Positions 1-7,979 of a stretch of 18,310 nucleotides of DNA are shown in pieces; the stretch's first letter is position 1; the number at the start of each line of letters is the position of its first letter. The DNA is from Lachnospiraceae bacterium UBA7109 (GTDB lineage Bacteria; Bacillota; Clostridia; Lachnospirales; Lachnospiraceae). The notes below the pieces were generated by a model. It made no database searches. It saw only the letters and a list, made by a program, of their open reading frames with translations, and was not told the origin of the DNA. The stretch covers positions 1 to 18,310 of the forward strand of contig DKYD01000112.1 in assembly GCA_002492335.1 (NCBI GenBank), given 5' to 3'. The translations under genes were made by a program, and so were the position numbers.

Positions 1-81
1 CTGTACTTCCGGTGAACCGGTATCTCCGGCGCTTCTTCCATATTCAGCAATAATCTGTTCTTTCTGTTCTTTTGAAATCAT
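1..81 (-). CDS. rpsO: 30S ribosomal protein S15 (5' part only, cut by window edge)
   Basis: The 27 codons present begin MISKEQKEQIIAEYG and continue to GDTGSPEVQ, the canonical N-terminus of bacterial S15. S15 is a primary 16S rRNA-binding protein that nucleates the 30S platform. The ATG is at 79-81, preceded by an AAGGAGG ribosome binding site at 90-96. The rest of the gene (family length about 88 residues) lies beyond position 1. It follows the ribF and Na/Pi transporter genes on the same strand, the usual Firmicute neighbourhood downstream of truB-ribF, but it has its own promoter and a structured leader, so it is probably also transcribed alone. Confidence 0.95.
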   Translation of the reverse strand, partial: MISKEQKEQIIAEYGRSAGDTGSPEVQ

Positions 82-168
82 GATAATTTCCTCCTTGAAT
101 CTATACTGCACCGCCTGGCATTAAGTAACGGTTGGAGATTCCAGTTACCGAACACCGGCTGACTTCAC
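82..168 (-). promoter_or_regulatory. Structured rpsO 5' leader, candidate S15 autoregulatory element
   Basis: The predicted leader can fold in competing ways. In one, CGGT (minus strand, 147-150) pairs with ACCG (129-132), with TGGA (140-143) pairing TCCA (133-136) inside it around a 3-nt loop. In the other, GTAAC (144-148) pairs with GTTAC (125-129) around the same inner helix. A CCG/CGG mini-hairpin lies just upstream. S15 is known to repress its own mRNA through leader structures in several bacteria, with different RNA folds in different phyla. That this one binds S15 is inference. Confidence 0.5.
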
Positions 169-174
169 TGAACC

Positions 175-203
175 AGTATATCACAGCCCTCCGGCAAAGT
201 AAA
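175..203 (-). promoter_or_regulatory. Sigma-A-type promoter for rpsO
   Basis: On the minus strand, TTTACT (198-203, 4/6 match to the -35 consensus) is separated by exactly 17 nt from TATACT (175-180, 5/6 match to the -10 consensus). Transcription would begin near 168, giving a leader of roughly 85 nt before the rpsO ATG. It starts just past the stop codon of the upstream transporter gene. Function is inferred from consensus and spacing only. Confidence 0.75.
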
Positions 204-211
204 GCGGTTTT

Positions 212-1864
212 TTAATCATCCTCTTCCTCATCCGGTACAGTTCCACTCGGGTCAAAAATCGCAAATGCAATATTTGTTGCATGGTCTGCCACACGCTCCA
301 GTCCGGATACGGTATCCGAAAACATCATTCCCGCCTCCGGGGTACACTTATTCTTCGTAAGTCTCTTTACATGGGAGCGCTGCAGTTTCTTCTCTTTCTC
401 ATCAATATCATCCTCCAGTTCAAGAATCTCCTGCATATGCTCCTGATTTCTGTTCGTAAACATATCCAGTGAATATTCCAGAATCTGAACGACTTCCTCT
501 GTCATATCCTGAAGCTGCTTCTGCGCTTTTTCACTGAACTTAACTCCGCGTTCAATCCGGCTTTTTGCAGAGTCTGCAAAGTTCTCGGCATGATCCCCGA
601 TCCGCTCAATGTCATTTACCACATGAAAGAGTCCGCCAATCAATCTCGCATCTGCAAGAGGAAGTTCTGTTTCATTTACTTTTACAAGATAATTTGTAAT
701 TTTCTGGTTCAGGAAATCAATATATTTCTCTTTTCTGTAAACCTCCTCAATACCGCTTTGATCCAAATTGCAAAGCGCTTTCATTGAAGTTTTCAGATTT
801 TCAATCGCAATCTTTCCCATATGCTCAATTTCATGAATTCCGTTCGCAAATGCAGTCGTCGGCACTACCATGTTGCCTTTTCCAATATACATAAGTTCGT
901 ACCCATCTTCCGCAGCGGCGTCTTCTCCCGGAACAAGCTTATAGGTAGCTTTCACAATCCATCCCATAAACGGAAACATAATCGCAACCTCGAACACCTT
1001 CATTAAGGTGTGCACATTTGCAACCGCACGTGCAAGGCTTCCACCGGATATGTATATAAGTGCATCTGTAATCGGATCCAATGCTGCCATTAAGATCAGG
1101 AACATAATCAAAGAACCGATCACATTAAACAAAAAATGAATCAGCGCAGCACGTTTTGCATCCTTATTTCCGCTCAGACTGGCAATCAATGCGGAAACAC
1201 ATGAACCGATATTACATCCGAGGATCATAAACGGACAGATTGTAAATGCCAGGAGTCCCTGCGAAACCATCAGAAGAATAATACCTACTGTCGCTGATGA
1301 GCTCTGCAGCACTGCCGTAATCAAAAAACCAACCAGAATTGCAGCAAACGGATTTGTGAGAGAAGACAGAAAATCAAGAATCTGCGGAGCATCCTTTACT
1401 GCCTGCATACTCTCACTCATAATCCTGAGTCCCATAAACAAAACTCCGAACCCAAGAATAACCTCTCCTATTTTTCTCACGCCTTGTTTCTTAAAGAACA
1501 TAACCATGATGACTCCGATAATAACTACCAGAGGCGCAATGTCCGACAAATTAAAAGCGATAAGCTGTCCGGTTACCGTCGTACCGATATTCGCTCCCAG
1601 AATGACTCCGGTTGCCTGCATAAGTGTCATAAGTCCTGCATTTACAAAGCTTACCACCATTACTGTAGTTGCATTGGAAGATTGTATAATGGCGGTAAAT
1701 ATAATTCCTACAACCATTCCGATAAAACGGTTTTTTGTAAAAAATTCCAGGATACCTCTCATTTTGGCGCCAGCCGCTTTTTCCAATCCTTCACTCATGA
1801 GCTTCATCCCATAAAGGAAGAATCCAAGCCCTCCAAACAGCGAAAAAACATCTACAATACTCAT
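212..1864 (-). CDS. Na+/phosphate cotransporter family protein with C-terminal PhoU-like domain
   Basis: This 550-residue membrane protein resembles the bacterial NptA/YjbB class, which couples sodium to phosphate movement across the cytoplasmic membrane. The first ~310 residues contain several hydrophobic segments and two copies of the Na_Pi_cotrans half-repeat. Each copy carries the diagnostic QSS motif (QSSNATT near residue 62, QSSSAT near 187) followed by a GANIGT/GCNIGS loop. Residues ~340-540 are a soluble, charged helical region of the PhoU type (alternating helices, RIGDHAENFAD and RVADHATNIA motifs), and the end is acidic (DEEEDD). ATG at 1862-1864 is preceded by AAAGGAGAG. It begins 13 nt after the ribF stop, so it is probably the last gene of the rimP-ribF transcript. 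Family assignment is firm; direction and substrate in vivo are inferred. Confidence 0.9.
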   Translation of the reverse strand: MSIVDVFSLFGGLGFFLYGMKLMSEGLEKAAGAKMRGILEFFTKNRFIGMVVGIIFTAIIQSSNATTVMVVSFVNAGLMTLMQATGVILGANIGTTVTGQLIAFNLSDIAPLVVIIGVIMVMFFKKQGVRKIGEVILGFGVLFMGLRIMSESMQAVKDAPQILDFLSSLTNPFAAILVGFLITAVLQSSSATVGIILLMVSQGLLAFTICPFMILGCNIGSCVSALIASLSGNKDAKRAALIHFLFNVIGSLIMFLILMAALDPITDALIYISGGSLARAVANVHTLMKVFEVAIMFPFMGWIVKATYKLVPGEDAAAEDGYELMYIGKGNMVVPTTAFANGIHEIEHMGKIAIENLKTSMKALCNLDQSGIEEVYRKEKYIDFLNQKITNYLVKVNETELPLADARLIGGLFHVVNDIERIGDHAENFADSAKSRIERGVKFSEKAQKQLQDMTEEVVQILEYSLDMFTNRNQEHMQEILELEDDIDEKEKKLQRSHVKRLTKNKCTPEAGMMFSDTVSGLERVADHATNIAFAIFDPSGTVPDEEEDD

Positions 1865-1877
1865 TTGTACTCTCCTT

Positions 1878-2777
1878 TTACTCTATACCAAAGTATCTTT
1901 TCCCTCTCACTATATCATTTTGTACACAGTTCTTCAATACTTCTTTATCAGGGAATCTCTGCTCCTGACGAACATATTCCAAAAGCTCGATCCTGATTTC
2001 TTTTCCATAGGCGTCTCCGCTATATCCAAATAAAAAACTTTCAATCCGCACCTTCTTCTCATCTGATACCGTGGGCTTTATTCCAATATTTGCAATTCCA
2101 TTGTAAGCGCGGTCTTCCATAAAGACCCGGCATAAATATACCCCCTTGGGAGGTACGATTTTCTGCTCCGGCCACACAACATTCAAAGTCGGGAAGCCAA
2201 GTGTTCTTCCCAACTGTTTTCCATGTTCAACGATGCCGGACACACGGTAAGGATATCCGAGCAGTCTGCCTGCAAGATCAATCTTTCCCTCTTTCAATAC
2301 CTCTTTTATATAAGTACTGCTGATAATCTGCCCGTCATACCGCTCCTTTTCTATTACAATCAGCTCATATCCATACTGTGCTTCGTAAGCCTTCAGCATA
2401 TGAATATCACCACGTTTCCCATATCCAAAGCGAAAGTCTGTCCCAACAACGACATACGCCGCATGAAAAACTCCTGCCACAATATCCCGTATAAAGTCTT
2501 CCGCTTCTATCTCGCGGAATTCTTTCGTGAATGCACAGTCAACCAGATAATCCACTTCCTGTGCAAGGCATTCTTTTCGTTCTTCTTTCATCATCAACAG
2601 TTCCTTCGCCTGCATATCAAAAGCACAGACAACACTGCTTATATTCTCTTTTTCACTTTGTCGCTTCACATTTTCAACAAGTTTTTGATGTCCCTTGTGC
2701 AACCCGTCAAATTTCCCAAAAGTCACTGCCGACTTCCCTGTATCTGCGTAATTGTAAAGACCCTTCACATACTGCAT
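1878..2777 (-). CDS. ribF: Bifunctional riboflavin kinase / FAD synthetase
   Basis: RibF phosphorylates riboflavin to FMN and adenylylates FMN to FAD in the cytoplasm. The 299-residue length fits the family. The N-terminal nucleotidyltransferase half shows TFGKFDGLHKGH (residues ~19-30, the GxFDGxHxGH motif), VVVGTDFRFGYGKRGD near 112, and ISSTYIKEVL. The C-terminal riboflavin kinase half shows YRVSGIV.HGKQLGR and GFPTLNV (the PTxN motif), then PKGVY, NIGIKPT and the terminal helix RFPDKE...ND. The ATG lies 2 nt after the truB TGA, with AGAAGGGAA inside the truB end as ribosome binding site, so the two are probably translationally coupled. Position after rbfA-nrnA-truB is standard for Firmicutes. 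No riboswitch (FMN element) is visible; expression should follow the operon. Confidence 0.96.
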   Translation of the reverse strand: MQYVKGLYNYADTGKSAVTFGKFDGLHKGHQKLVENVKRQSEKENISSVVCAFDMQAKELLMMKEERKECLAQEVDYLVDCAFTKEFREIEAEDFIRDIVAGVFHAAYVVVGTDFRFGYGKRGDIHMLKAYEAQYGYELIVIEKERYDGQIISSTYIKEVLKEGKIDLAGRLLGYPYRVSGIVEHGKQLGRTLGFPTLNVVWPEQKIVPPKGVYLCRVFMEDRAYNGIANIGIKPTVSDEKKVRIESFLFGYSGDAYGKEIRIELLEYVRQEQRFPDKEVLKNCVQNDIVRGKRYFGIE

Positions 2778-2779
2778 GC

Positions 2780-3691
2780 TCAGTTCCCTTCTGTCACATA
2801 AAACATTTTTATAATCTTGTATTCCTGTTCCTTCGTATATTGGTAGATTCCGATAAAATGTCCTTCTCTGTCATACATTTTCACTTTCTCGTCTTCCTCC
2901 GGTAAAGTCTCTGCACAAACAGCTTCTTTTGGGAGGGGATGCCCATTATATGCCGGTTTACTCCATTCGTCTTCCACGATACAGTTTTTATATGAAGCAA
3001 ACATTTTATCAACCGGAATCACAAATTCTTCCAGTTCGTTCTTTTTGTTTTTTTCCTGAATTTCTGCCAGAGTGTGACTGTTCTCCAGCAAAAACACACC
3101 GGCCTTCGTACGGAGCAGACTTTCCATACATGCCCCGCACCCAAGCTTTCTTCCAATATCATAACAAAGAGTACGGATATACGTTCCCTTCGAACAGTGT
3201 ACCCGCATATGAACCCTTGGAAGGTTCAGTTTCAAAATTTCAATCTCGTAAATTTCTACGCTTCTTGCTTTGCGTTCAACTACCTTTCCTTCTCTCGCAA
3301 GTTCATACAGCTTCCTGCCATTTATTTTAAGAGCAGAATACATTGGAGGTACCTGTTCGTATTCTCCTTTAAAACCTTGAACTGCCTGTATTACATCCCG
3401 CTCAGGAATTCCGGAAGTGTTCCTTTTCTGAACCACTGTCCCGCTGATATCCTGCGTATCCGTTTCTACACCAAGAAGCATCACAGCTTCATAACATTTA
3501 TCTTTATCCGTCAGCATATCGCAGAGCTTTGTCCCTCTTCCAAGACAAATCGGAAGCACGCCTTCCGCATCCGGGTCGAGAGTGCCGGTATGACCGATTT
3601 TCCTCTGTCCTGTGATTCCTCTGAGCTTTGCAACCACATCGTGGGAAGTATACCCCTTCTCCTTATACACATTCAGAATCCCGTGTATCAT
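2780..3691 (-). CDS. truB: tRNA pseudouridine(55) synthase
   Basis: TruB makes pseudouridine 55 in the T-loop of nearly all elongator tRNAs. The protein opens with MIHGILNVYKEKGYTSHDVV and has KIGHTGTLDPDAEGVLP, where D39 is the catalytic aspartate; YEQVPPMYSALKINGRKLYELAREG and CSKGTYIRTLCYDIGRKLGCGA are the other conserved blocks. Residues ~235-303 form the C-terminal PUA-like extension. The 303-residue length is typical. ATG at 3689-3691 overlaps the nrnA stop in an ATGA junction and is preceded by GGAGGAAG, which indicates coupled translation. Identification is secure. Confidence 0.97.
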   Translation of the reverse strand: MIHGILNVYKEKGYTSHDVVAKLRGITGQRKIGHTGTLDPDAEGVLPICLGRGTKLCDMLTDKDKCYEAVMLLGVETDTQDISGTVVQKRNTSGIPERDVIQAVQGFKGEYEQVPPMYSALKINGRKLYELAREGKVVERKARSVEIYEIEILKLNLPRVHMRVHCSKGTYIRTLCYDIGRKLGCGACMESLLRTKAGVFLLENSHTLAEIQEKNKKNELEEFVIPVDKMFASYKNCIVEDEWSKPAYNGHPLPKEAVCAETLPEEDEKVKMYDREGHFIGIYQYTKEQEYKIIKMFYVTEGN

Positions 3692-4641
3692 AGACTTCCT
3701 CCAAGCTGAAGCTCAATCTGCTCGGAAAGGTTATTAATAATATCATAATGTGTTCCGGCCATCGTAAGACCTGCAGCCTTTTTATGGCCGCCCCCTCCGT
3801 AATATCGTGCAATTTTACTTACATCGACGTCATCATCCGAACGCATGCTTACTTTATATACATTTGTCTCAAGCTCATACATAAAGACTGCCACTTTTAC
3901 TCCCCTGGTATTCCGAAGATGATTCACAATACCATCCAGTTCCTTTGGAGTCACTCCATAAAATTCCATCGTTGATTTGCGGATGGAGGATACAATCCCT
4001 TTTCCATCCAGAAACAGAATACTTTCCATAAGCGCTCTTGCCAGAATCTGGTTCTGCGCATAGCTCTTGACATAATAGGTGTCCCGGATCAGCTTTGGGG
4101 CATCCACGCCTTTCTCCAAAAGCTCCGCCGCCATACGAAAGGTGGAAGGCGCCGCACAGGAAAACTGAAAAACTCCTGTATCATGAACAATTCCAAGATA
4201 CAGCGCTTCCGCAGTACTAAGGCTTACCTTCTCTTTGTCAAACAGCTCATAAACCAGTTCTGATGTAGAACTTGCATCCGGAACAACATAATTCTCCTCC
4301 GCAAAGCTTTCATTGCTTATATGATGATCGATACAGAAGGTGTGCGCCGCAGTTTCAAAAAGCGGAGCAGCAAATCCAAGTCTTTGTTTATCGCCACAGT
4401 CCTGGCAGATAAACAAATCATACGTTTTATCTTCCGGAATTTCATGGCAAATACTTTCTGTACCTTCCAGGAATTCAAAAGGTCTTGGAATTTCCTCCAG
4501 GTAAACTGTCACTTTCTTATCTTTATAATTTTCTTTTATATAACAGTACATTGCCATACAGGAACCTACACAGTCTCCGTCCGGTCTTACGTGCCCGCCA
4601 ATTGCGATCGTATCCGCCTGTGATAATATTTTATTCAGCAT
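3688..4641 (-). CDS. nrnA: DHH/DHHA1 phosphoesterase: nanoRNase and pAp phosphatase
   Basis: NrnA degrades 2-5 nt RNA fragments to mononucleotides and dephosphorylates 3'-phosphoadenosine 5'-phosphate. Metal-binding motifs appear in order: GGHVRPDGDCVGS near residues 15-27, a CQDCGD aspartate, CIDHHISN (the DHH box) and VHDTGVFQF. The DHHA1 substrate-binding module ends in GGGGHKKAAG. The reading frame stays open to a GTG at 4650, but I place the start at ATG 4639-4641 (MLNKILSQAD, 317 residues), because AAGGTGAGG sits at the right distance from this ATG while the GTG has a ribosome site directly against it. The start overlaps the end of rbfA by 11 nt, and the stop overlaps truB by 4 nt. Its place between rbfA and truB is common in Firmicutes and supports a role in RNA turnover. 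Confidence 0.94.
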   Translation of the reverse strand: MLNKILSQADTIAIGGHVRPDGDCVGSCMAMYCYIKENYKDKKVTVYLEEIPRPFEFLEGTESICHEIPEDKTYDLFICQDCGDKQRLGFAAPLFETAAHTFCIDHHISNESFAEENYVVPDASSTSELVYELFDKEKVSLSTAEALYLGIVHDTGVFQFSCAAPSTFRMAAELLEKGVDAPKLIRDTYYVKSYAQNQILARALMESILFLDGKGIVSSIRKSTMEFYGVTPKELDGIVNHLRNTRGVKVAVFMYELETNVYKVSMRSDDDVDVSKIARYYGGGGHKKAAGLTMAGTHYDIINNLSEQIELQLGGSL

Positions 4642-5014
4642 TATCCTCACCTTCCGTTTTCAGATCCTTTGTCAGCTCATCAATCTTTTTGGACATATTT
4701 ACCCCATATTCAATAGACTGGTCTATTACAAACCGGATTTCCGGTGTATTCCGCATATTCAGCGTCCTTGCCAGTTCTCTCCGGATATATCCCTCTGCAC
4801 TCTGCAGACCGGCAAGCGTATCCGCCTGTGCTTTTTCATCTCCGAGAACACTGATATATGCTTTACTCGTTTTGAGATCCGGCGCAACTTCAACTGCCAC
4901 AACAGATGTCCACGGGGACACCCGCGGGTCCTTAATCCCACCTCTGATAATGTTACTAAGTTCCCGCTGCACTTCCGTATTAATTCTTGTATTTTTAATA
5001 CTTCTTTTTCTCAA
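4631..5014 (-). CDS. rbfA: 30S ribosome-binding factor A
   Basis: RbfA is a cold-shock-associated factor that binds the immature 30S subunit near helix 1 of 16S rRNA and promotes late maturation. The sequence RKRSIKNTRINTEVQREL, then IIRGGIKDPRVSP and the KAYISVLG strand, is typical of the KH-type RbfA fold. I chose the TTG at 5012-5014 as start (127 residues, initiating MRKRSIKN): AAAGGGGAA (5021-5027 core) lies 6-7 nt upstream and homologues begin here. An in-frame TTG eight codons upstream at 5038 would have no such site. The C-terminus is charged and acidic. It lies 38 nt after infB and overlaps nrnA. Confidence 0.94.
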   Translation of the reverse strand: MRKRSIKNTRINTEVQRELSNIIRGGIKDPRVSPWTSVVAVEVAPDLKTSKAYISVLGDEKAQADTLAGLQSAEGYIRRELARTLNMRNTPEIRFVIDQSIEYGVNMSKKIDELTKDLKTEGEDNAE

Positions 5015-5052
5015 TTTTATTTCCCCTTTTCTTTGCAAAGCAGAGAAATGTA

Positions 5053-7965
5053 TTATCTTGGAATCTCAACCATTTTGAAAGATTCTACCAGATCGCCTTC
5101 CTTAATATCATTAAAGCCGGCAAATACAAAACCACATTCATACCCTGCTTTTACTTCTTTTACATCATCTTTAAAACGTCTCAGGGAAGCAAGAGGTCCT
5201 TCGAAAATTACAATTCCGTCTCTTGTCAGTCGGACAGAACAATCTCTTTCGAATACACCATCCATAACATAAGAACCGGCAATTGTTCCAACACCGGACG
5301 CCTTAAATGTCTGGCGCACCTCCGCATGACCAAGTACCTTTTCTTCAAATATTGGATCAAGCATTCCCTTCATAGCTGCTTCCACATCCTCAATCGCATT
5401 ATAAATAACACGGTACAGGCGCACATCAACTCCTTCGCGTTCCGCCGTCTCTTTGGCTGCCGCATCCGGACGTACATTAAATCCGATAATAATCGCATTG
5501 GATGCAGAGGCAAGGCTTACATCAGATTCATTAATCGCGCCTACTCCTCCATGAATAATCTTTACTACAACTTCATCATTTGACAGCTTGACAAGACTCT
5601 GCTTCACTGCCTCAACAGATCCCTGCACATCTGCCTTTACTACAATGCCAAGCTCTTTCAGATTGCCTTCCTGAATCTGTGTAAATAAATCATCCAGAGA
5701 TAATTTGGATTTTGTTTCTTCCAGAAGTTTCACCTTATTCTGCGCAATAAATGTCTCTGCAAAATTTCTTGCTTCTTTATCATTACCGCATCCGACGAAC
5801 ACTTCACCCGCATTCGGCACATCATTTAATCCCAGAATTTCAACCGGCATAGACGGGCCTGCCTCTTTCACACGTCTTCCCTTATCATCCATCATGGCTC
5901 TTACTTTACCATGTGCCGAGCCGGCGGCAATAGAATCACCGATACGAAGAGTTCCTTTTTGTACGAGCACAGTCGCAACAGATCCTCTTCCCTTATCAAG
6001 CTCCGCCTCCAGCACAAGACCTCTTGCACGACGATTTGGATTCGCCTTCAATTCCATAACCTCAGCCGTAAGAAGAAGCATTTCCATAAGATCTTCCAGG
6101 CCTTCTCCGGTCTTTGCAGATACCGGAACAAAAATCGTACTTCCGCCCCAGTCTTCCGGAATCAGTTCATACTCTGTAAGCTCCTGTTTTACACGCTCCA
6201 CATTTGCGCTTGGTTTATCAATTTTATTTACGGCAACTACAATTTCAATTCCTGCCGCCTTGGCATGATTAATCGCTTCCACAGTCTGAGGCATAACACC
6301 ATCATCCGCCGCAACTACAAGAACTGCAATATCCGTAGAATTTGCACCTCTCATACGCATAGCAGTAAATGCTTCATGTCCGGGTGTATCAAGGAATGTA
6401 ATCTTTTCACCGTTTATCTCTACTACAGATGCTCCGATATGCTGTGTAATACCACCAGCCTCACGGTCAATTACATTTGTATTACGGATTGCATCCAGAA
6501 GAGACGTTTTTCCATGGTCTACATGCCCCATAACACAGACTACCGGCGGACGCTTTTTCATCTTGCTTTCGTCTTCTTCATCCTCTTTCAGGAGTTCTTC
6601 GATTACATCAACCACTTCTTCTTTCTCACAAAGGACTTCAAATTCCAGTGCAATTTCCTCTGCTGTGTCATAATCAATCTCCTGATTCACGGTTACAATC
6701 TTGCCCTGCATGAAAAGCTTCTTTACAATGACAGATGGCACAACCTTCATCTTATCAGCCAGTTCTTTAATTGTCAGAACCTCCGGAATCACAATAGATT
6801 TAATCTTCTCTTCCTGCTTCTGCTCTTTCGGCTGTGGCTTTGTAAGCTGCTGTTTTACCGGAATATTGTTCTTTTTGCCCTTTCCGATTCTGTCTTCGTC
6901 TCTTTTATCTCCATAGCGGGAATCTTTTTTCTTATAATCATCCTTACCTTTTCCCTTGCTTCTCTGTGGCTTCTGTCCTTCCACAATCGGTGACGGAATG
7001 GAAGAATTTCTTCTGTTATCTCTATCCCCGCGTCTTGTATTATTATCATGACTCCTATTGCTGTCCTGCCCCCTGTTGTCATCACGATATCTTCCCTGAC
7101 GGTCATTTCTCTCTCGTTTTTCTCCCTGGAAACGATTCCCCTGACGGTCGTTTCTCTCTCGTTTTTCTCCCTGGAAACGATTCCCCTGGCGGTCATTTCT
7201 TTCTCGTCTCTCTCCCTGGAAACGATTCCCCTGGCGGTCATTCCTCTCTTGTCTTTCTCCCTGGGAGCGATTCCCCTGACGGTCATTCCTCTCCCGTCTC
7301 TCTCCCTGTGGGCGGTCATTCCTCTCTCGTCTCCCTCCCTGCGGACGATCTTCATTTTTTACCGTACGCCTGCCATTTTCATTCTGCGGCGTTTCGTTTT
7401 TCAATGGCTGGCTCTGTGACTCATGCTGTACTTTTTTCACCTCCTGCGCAGCAGAGACCTTCTCCTGCTGCATCTGCTGCAGCTTAGCAGCCTCTGCTGC
7501 CTTTCCTGCCTCTGCTTTTGCCTGCTCCGGTTTCTCTGTCTGCACTTTTGCCTGCTCCGGTTTCACCGCCTGCATTTTTACCTGCTCCGGTTTCACCGTC
7601 TGGGCTTTTGTCTGTACTTTTTCCACCGGTCTGCTTCCTGCTTCCGGTCTTACCGGCGCCTTTGCCGGACGACCGTTATTTACCTGCATTGGCCTTCCCA
7701 TTTGCTGCGCCGGGCGTCCATTTCCCTGACGTCTTCCCGACCTGGAACCGCTCTGCGTATTCTGGGGACGGAATACCTGCACAATACTCTTTTTCTTCGG
7801 TGCTTCTTTCTTTCCAAATGCTTTCCTCACAAGCTCCGCCTCTGTCTCTTCAACAGAGCTCATATGGCTTTTTACTTCTATATTCTTCGACGCCAGAAAT
7901 TCAACCACTTCCTTGCTTGTCTTTTCCAGCTCTTTTGCTAACTCGTATACTTTAATTTTTGACAT
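5053..7965 (-). CDS. infB: Translation initiation factor IF-2, with long repetitive N-terminal region
   Basis: IF-2 is the GTPase that brings fMet-tRNA to the 30S subunit and promotes 50S joining. Residues 1-50 (MSKIKVYELAKELEKTSKEV) form an IF2_N module; a second lies just before the G domain (VLTIKELADKMKVVPSVIVKKL). The G domain begins near residue 470: G1 GHVDHGKTS, G2 region GGITQHIGA, G3 DTPGHEAF, G4 NKID, G5 SAK. The C-terminal half has the usual beta-barrel, alpha/beta and fMet-tRNA-binding domains. Residues ~60-370 are low-complexity, rich in Arg, Gln, Asn, Lys and Asp, with two tandem-repeat arrays, making the protein 970 residues, long for a Firmicute. ATG 7963-7965 is chosen over GTG 7969-7971, which is only 2 nt from GGAGG (7974-7978). 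It follows ylxQ closely. Confidence 0.97.
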   Translation of the reverse strand: MSKIKVYELAKELEKTSKEVVEFLASKNIEVKSHMSSVEETEAELVRKAFGKKEAPKKKSIVQVFRPQNTQSGSRSGRRQGNGRPAQQMGRPMQVNNGRPAKAPVRPEAGSRPVEKVQTKAQTVKPEQVKMQAVKPEQAKVQTEKPEQAKAEAGKAAEAAKLQQMQQEKVSAAQEVKKVQHESQSQPLKNETPQNENGRRTVKNEDRPQGGRRERNDRPQGERRERNDRQGNRSQGERQERNDRQGNRFQGERRERNDRQGNRFQGEKRERNDRQGNRFQGEKRERNDRQGRYRDDNRGQDSNRSHDNNTRRGDRDNRRNSSIPSPIVEGQKPQRSKGKGKDDYKKKDSRYGDKRDEDRIGKGKKNNIPVKQQLTKPQPKEQKQEEKIKSIVIPEVLTIKELADKMKVVPSVIVKKLFMQGKIVTVNQEIDYDTAEEIALEFEVLCEKEEVVDVIEELLKEDEEDESKMKKRPPVVCVMGHVDHGKTSLLDAIRNTNVIDREAGGITQHIGASVVEINGEKITFLDTPGHEAFTAMRMRGANSTDIAVLVVAADDGVMPQTVEAINHAKAAGIEIVVAVNKIDKPSANVERVKQELTEYELIPEDWGGSTIFVPVSAKTGEGLEDLMEMLLLTAEVMELKANPNRRARGLVLEAELDKGRGSVATVLVQKGTLRIGDSIAAGSAHGKVRAMMDDKGRRVKEAGPSMPVEILGLNDVPNAGEVFVGCGNDKEARNFAETFIAQNKVKLLEETKSKLSLDDLFTQIQEGNLKELGIVVKADVQGSVEAVKQSLVKLSNDEVVVKIIHGGVGAINESDVSLASASNAIIIGFNVRPDAAAKETAEREGVDVRLYRVIYNAIEDVEAAMKGMLDPIFEEKVLGHAEVRQTFKASGVGTIAGSYVMDGVFERDCSVRLTRDGIVIFEGPLASLRRFKDDVKEVKAGYECGFVFAGFNDIKEGDLVESFKMVEIPR
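7101..7353 (-). repeat. In-frame tandem repeat in infB: four 45-bp and two shorter 33-bp units
   Basis: Near-identical units lie at 7101-7145, 7146-7190, 7191-7235 and 7236-7280 (45 bp, 15 residues each: RQGNRFQGEKRERND with F/S, K/R and R/Q variation). Two shorter 33-bp units follow at 7281-7313 and 7314 onward, coding RPQGERRERND and RPQGGRRERND. All lengths are multiples of three, so the frame is kept. The units encode an arginine- and aspartate-rich disordered stretch of the IF-2 N-terminal region. High identity at DNA level, including silent positions, points to recent duplication by slippage or recombination. Confidence 0.9.
7521..7610 (-). repeat. Second in-frame tandem repeat in infB: three 30-bp units
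   Basis: Three copies of a 30-bp unit, each starting CCTGCTCCGGTTT on the plus strand, lie at 7521, 7551 and 7581. In the protein they give three decapeptides of the form VKPEQAKVQT (TVKPEQVKMQ, AVKPEQAKVQ, TEKPEQAKAE). They sit closer to the IF-2 N-terminus than the arginine-rich array and encode a lysine/glutamine-rich, probably disordered linker. Confidence 0.85.
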
Positions 7966-7979
7966 ATTCACTACCTCCT

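Noticed and set aside
1356..1996. Two long overlapping plus-strand frames (152 and 170 codons) opposite the transporter gene
   Set aside because: Antisense shadows of a membrane protein gene; no ribosome sites and no recognisable domains.
5911..6993. A 360-codon open frame on the plus strand opposite infB
   Set aside because: It is antisense to the unmistakable IF-2 G domain, has a composition (many Cys, His, Asn, Phe) typical of a reversed coding strand, and no ribosome binding site or family motif.
7101..7353. Regularly spaced repeats resembling a CRISPR array
   Set aside because: Units are contiguous with no unique spacers, are multiples of three, and lie inside the infB coding frame; no cas genes are present.
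6855..7355. A 166-codon minus-strand frame with striking repeats (RGM.., REKDERG)
   Set aside because: It is the shifted-frame reading of the infB tandem repeat; repeats of length divisible by three stay open in several frames. The IF-2 frame is the real one.
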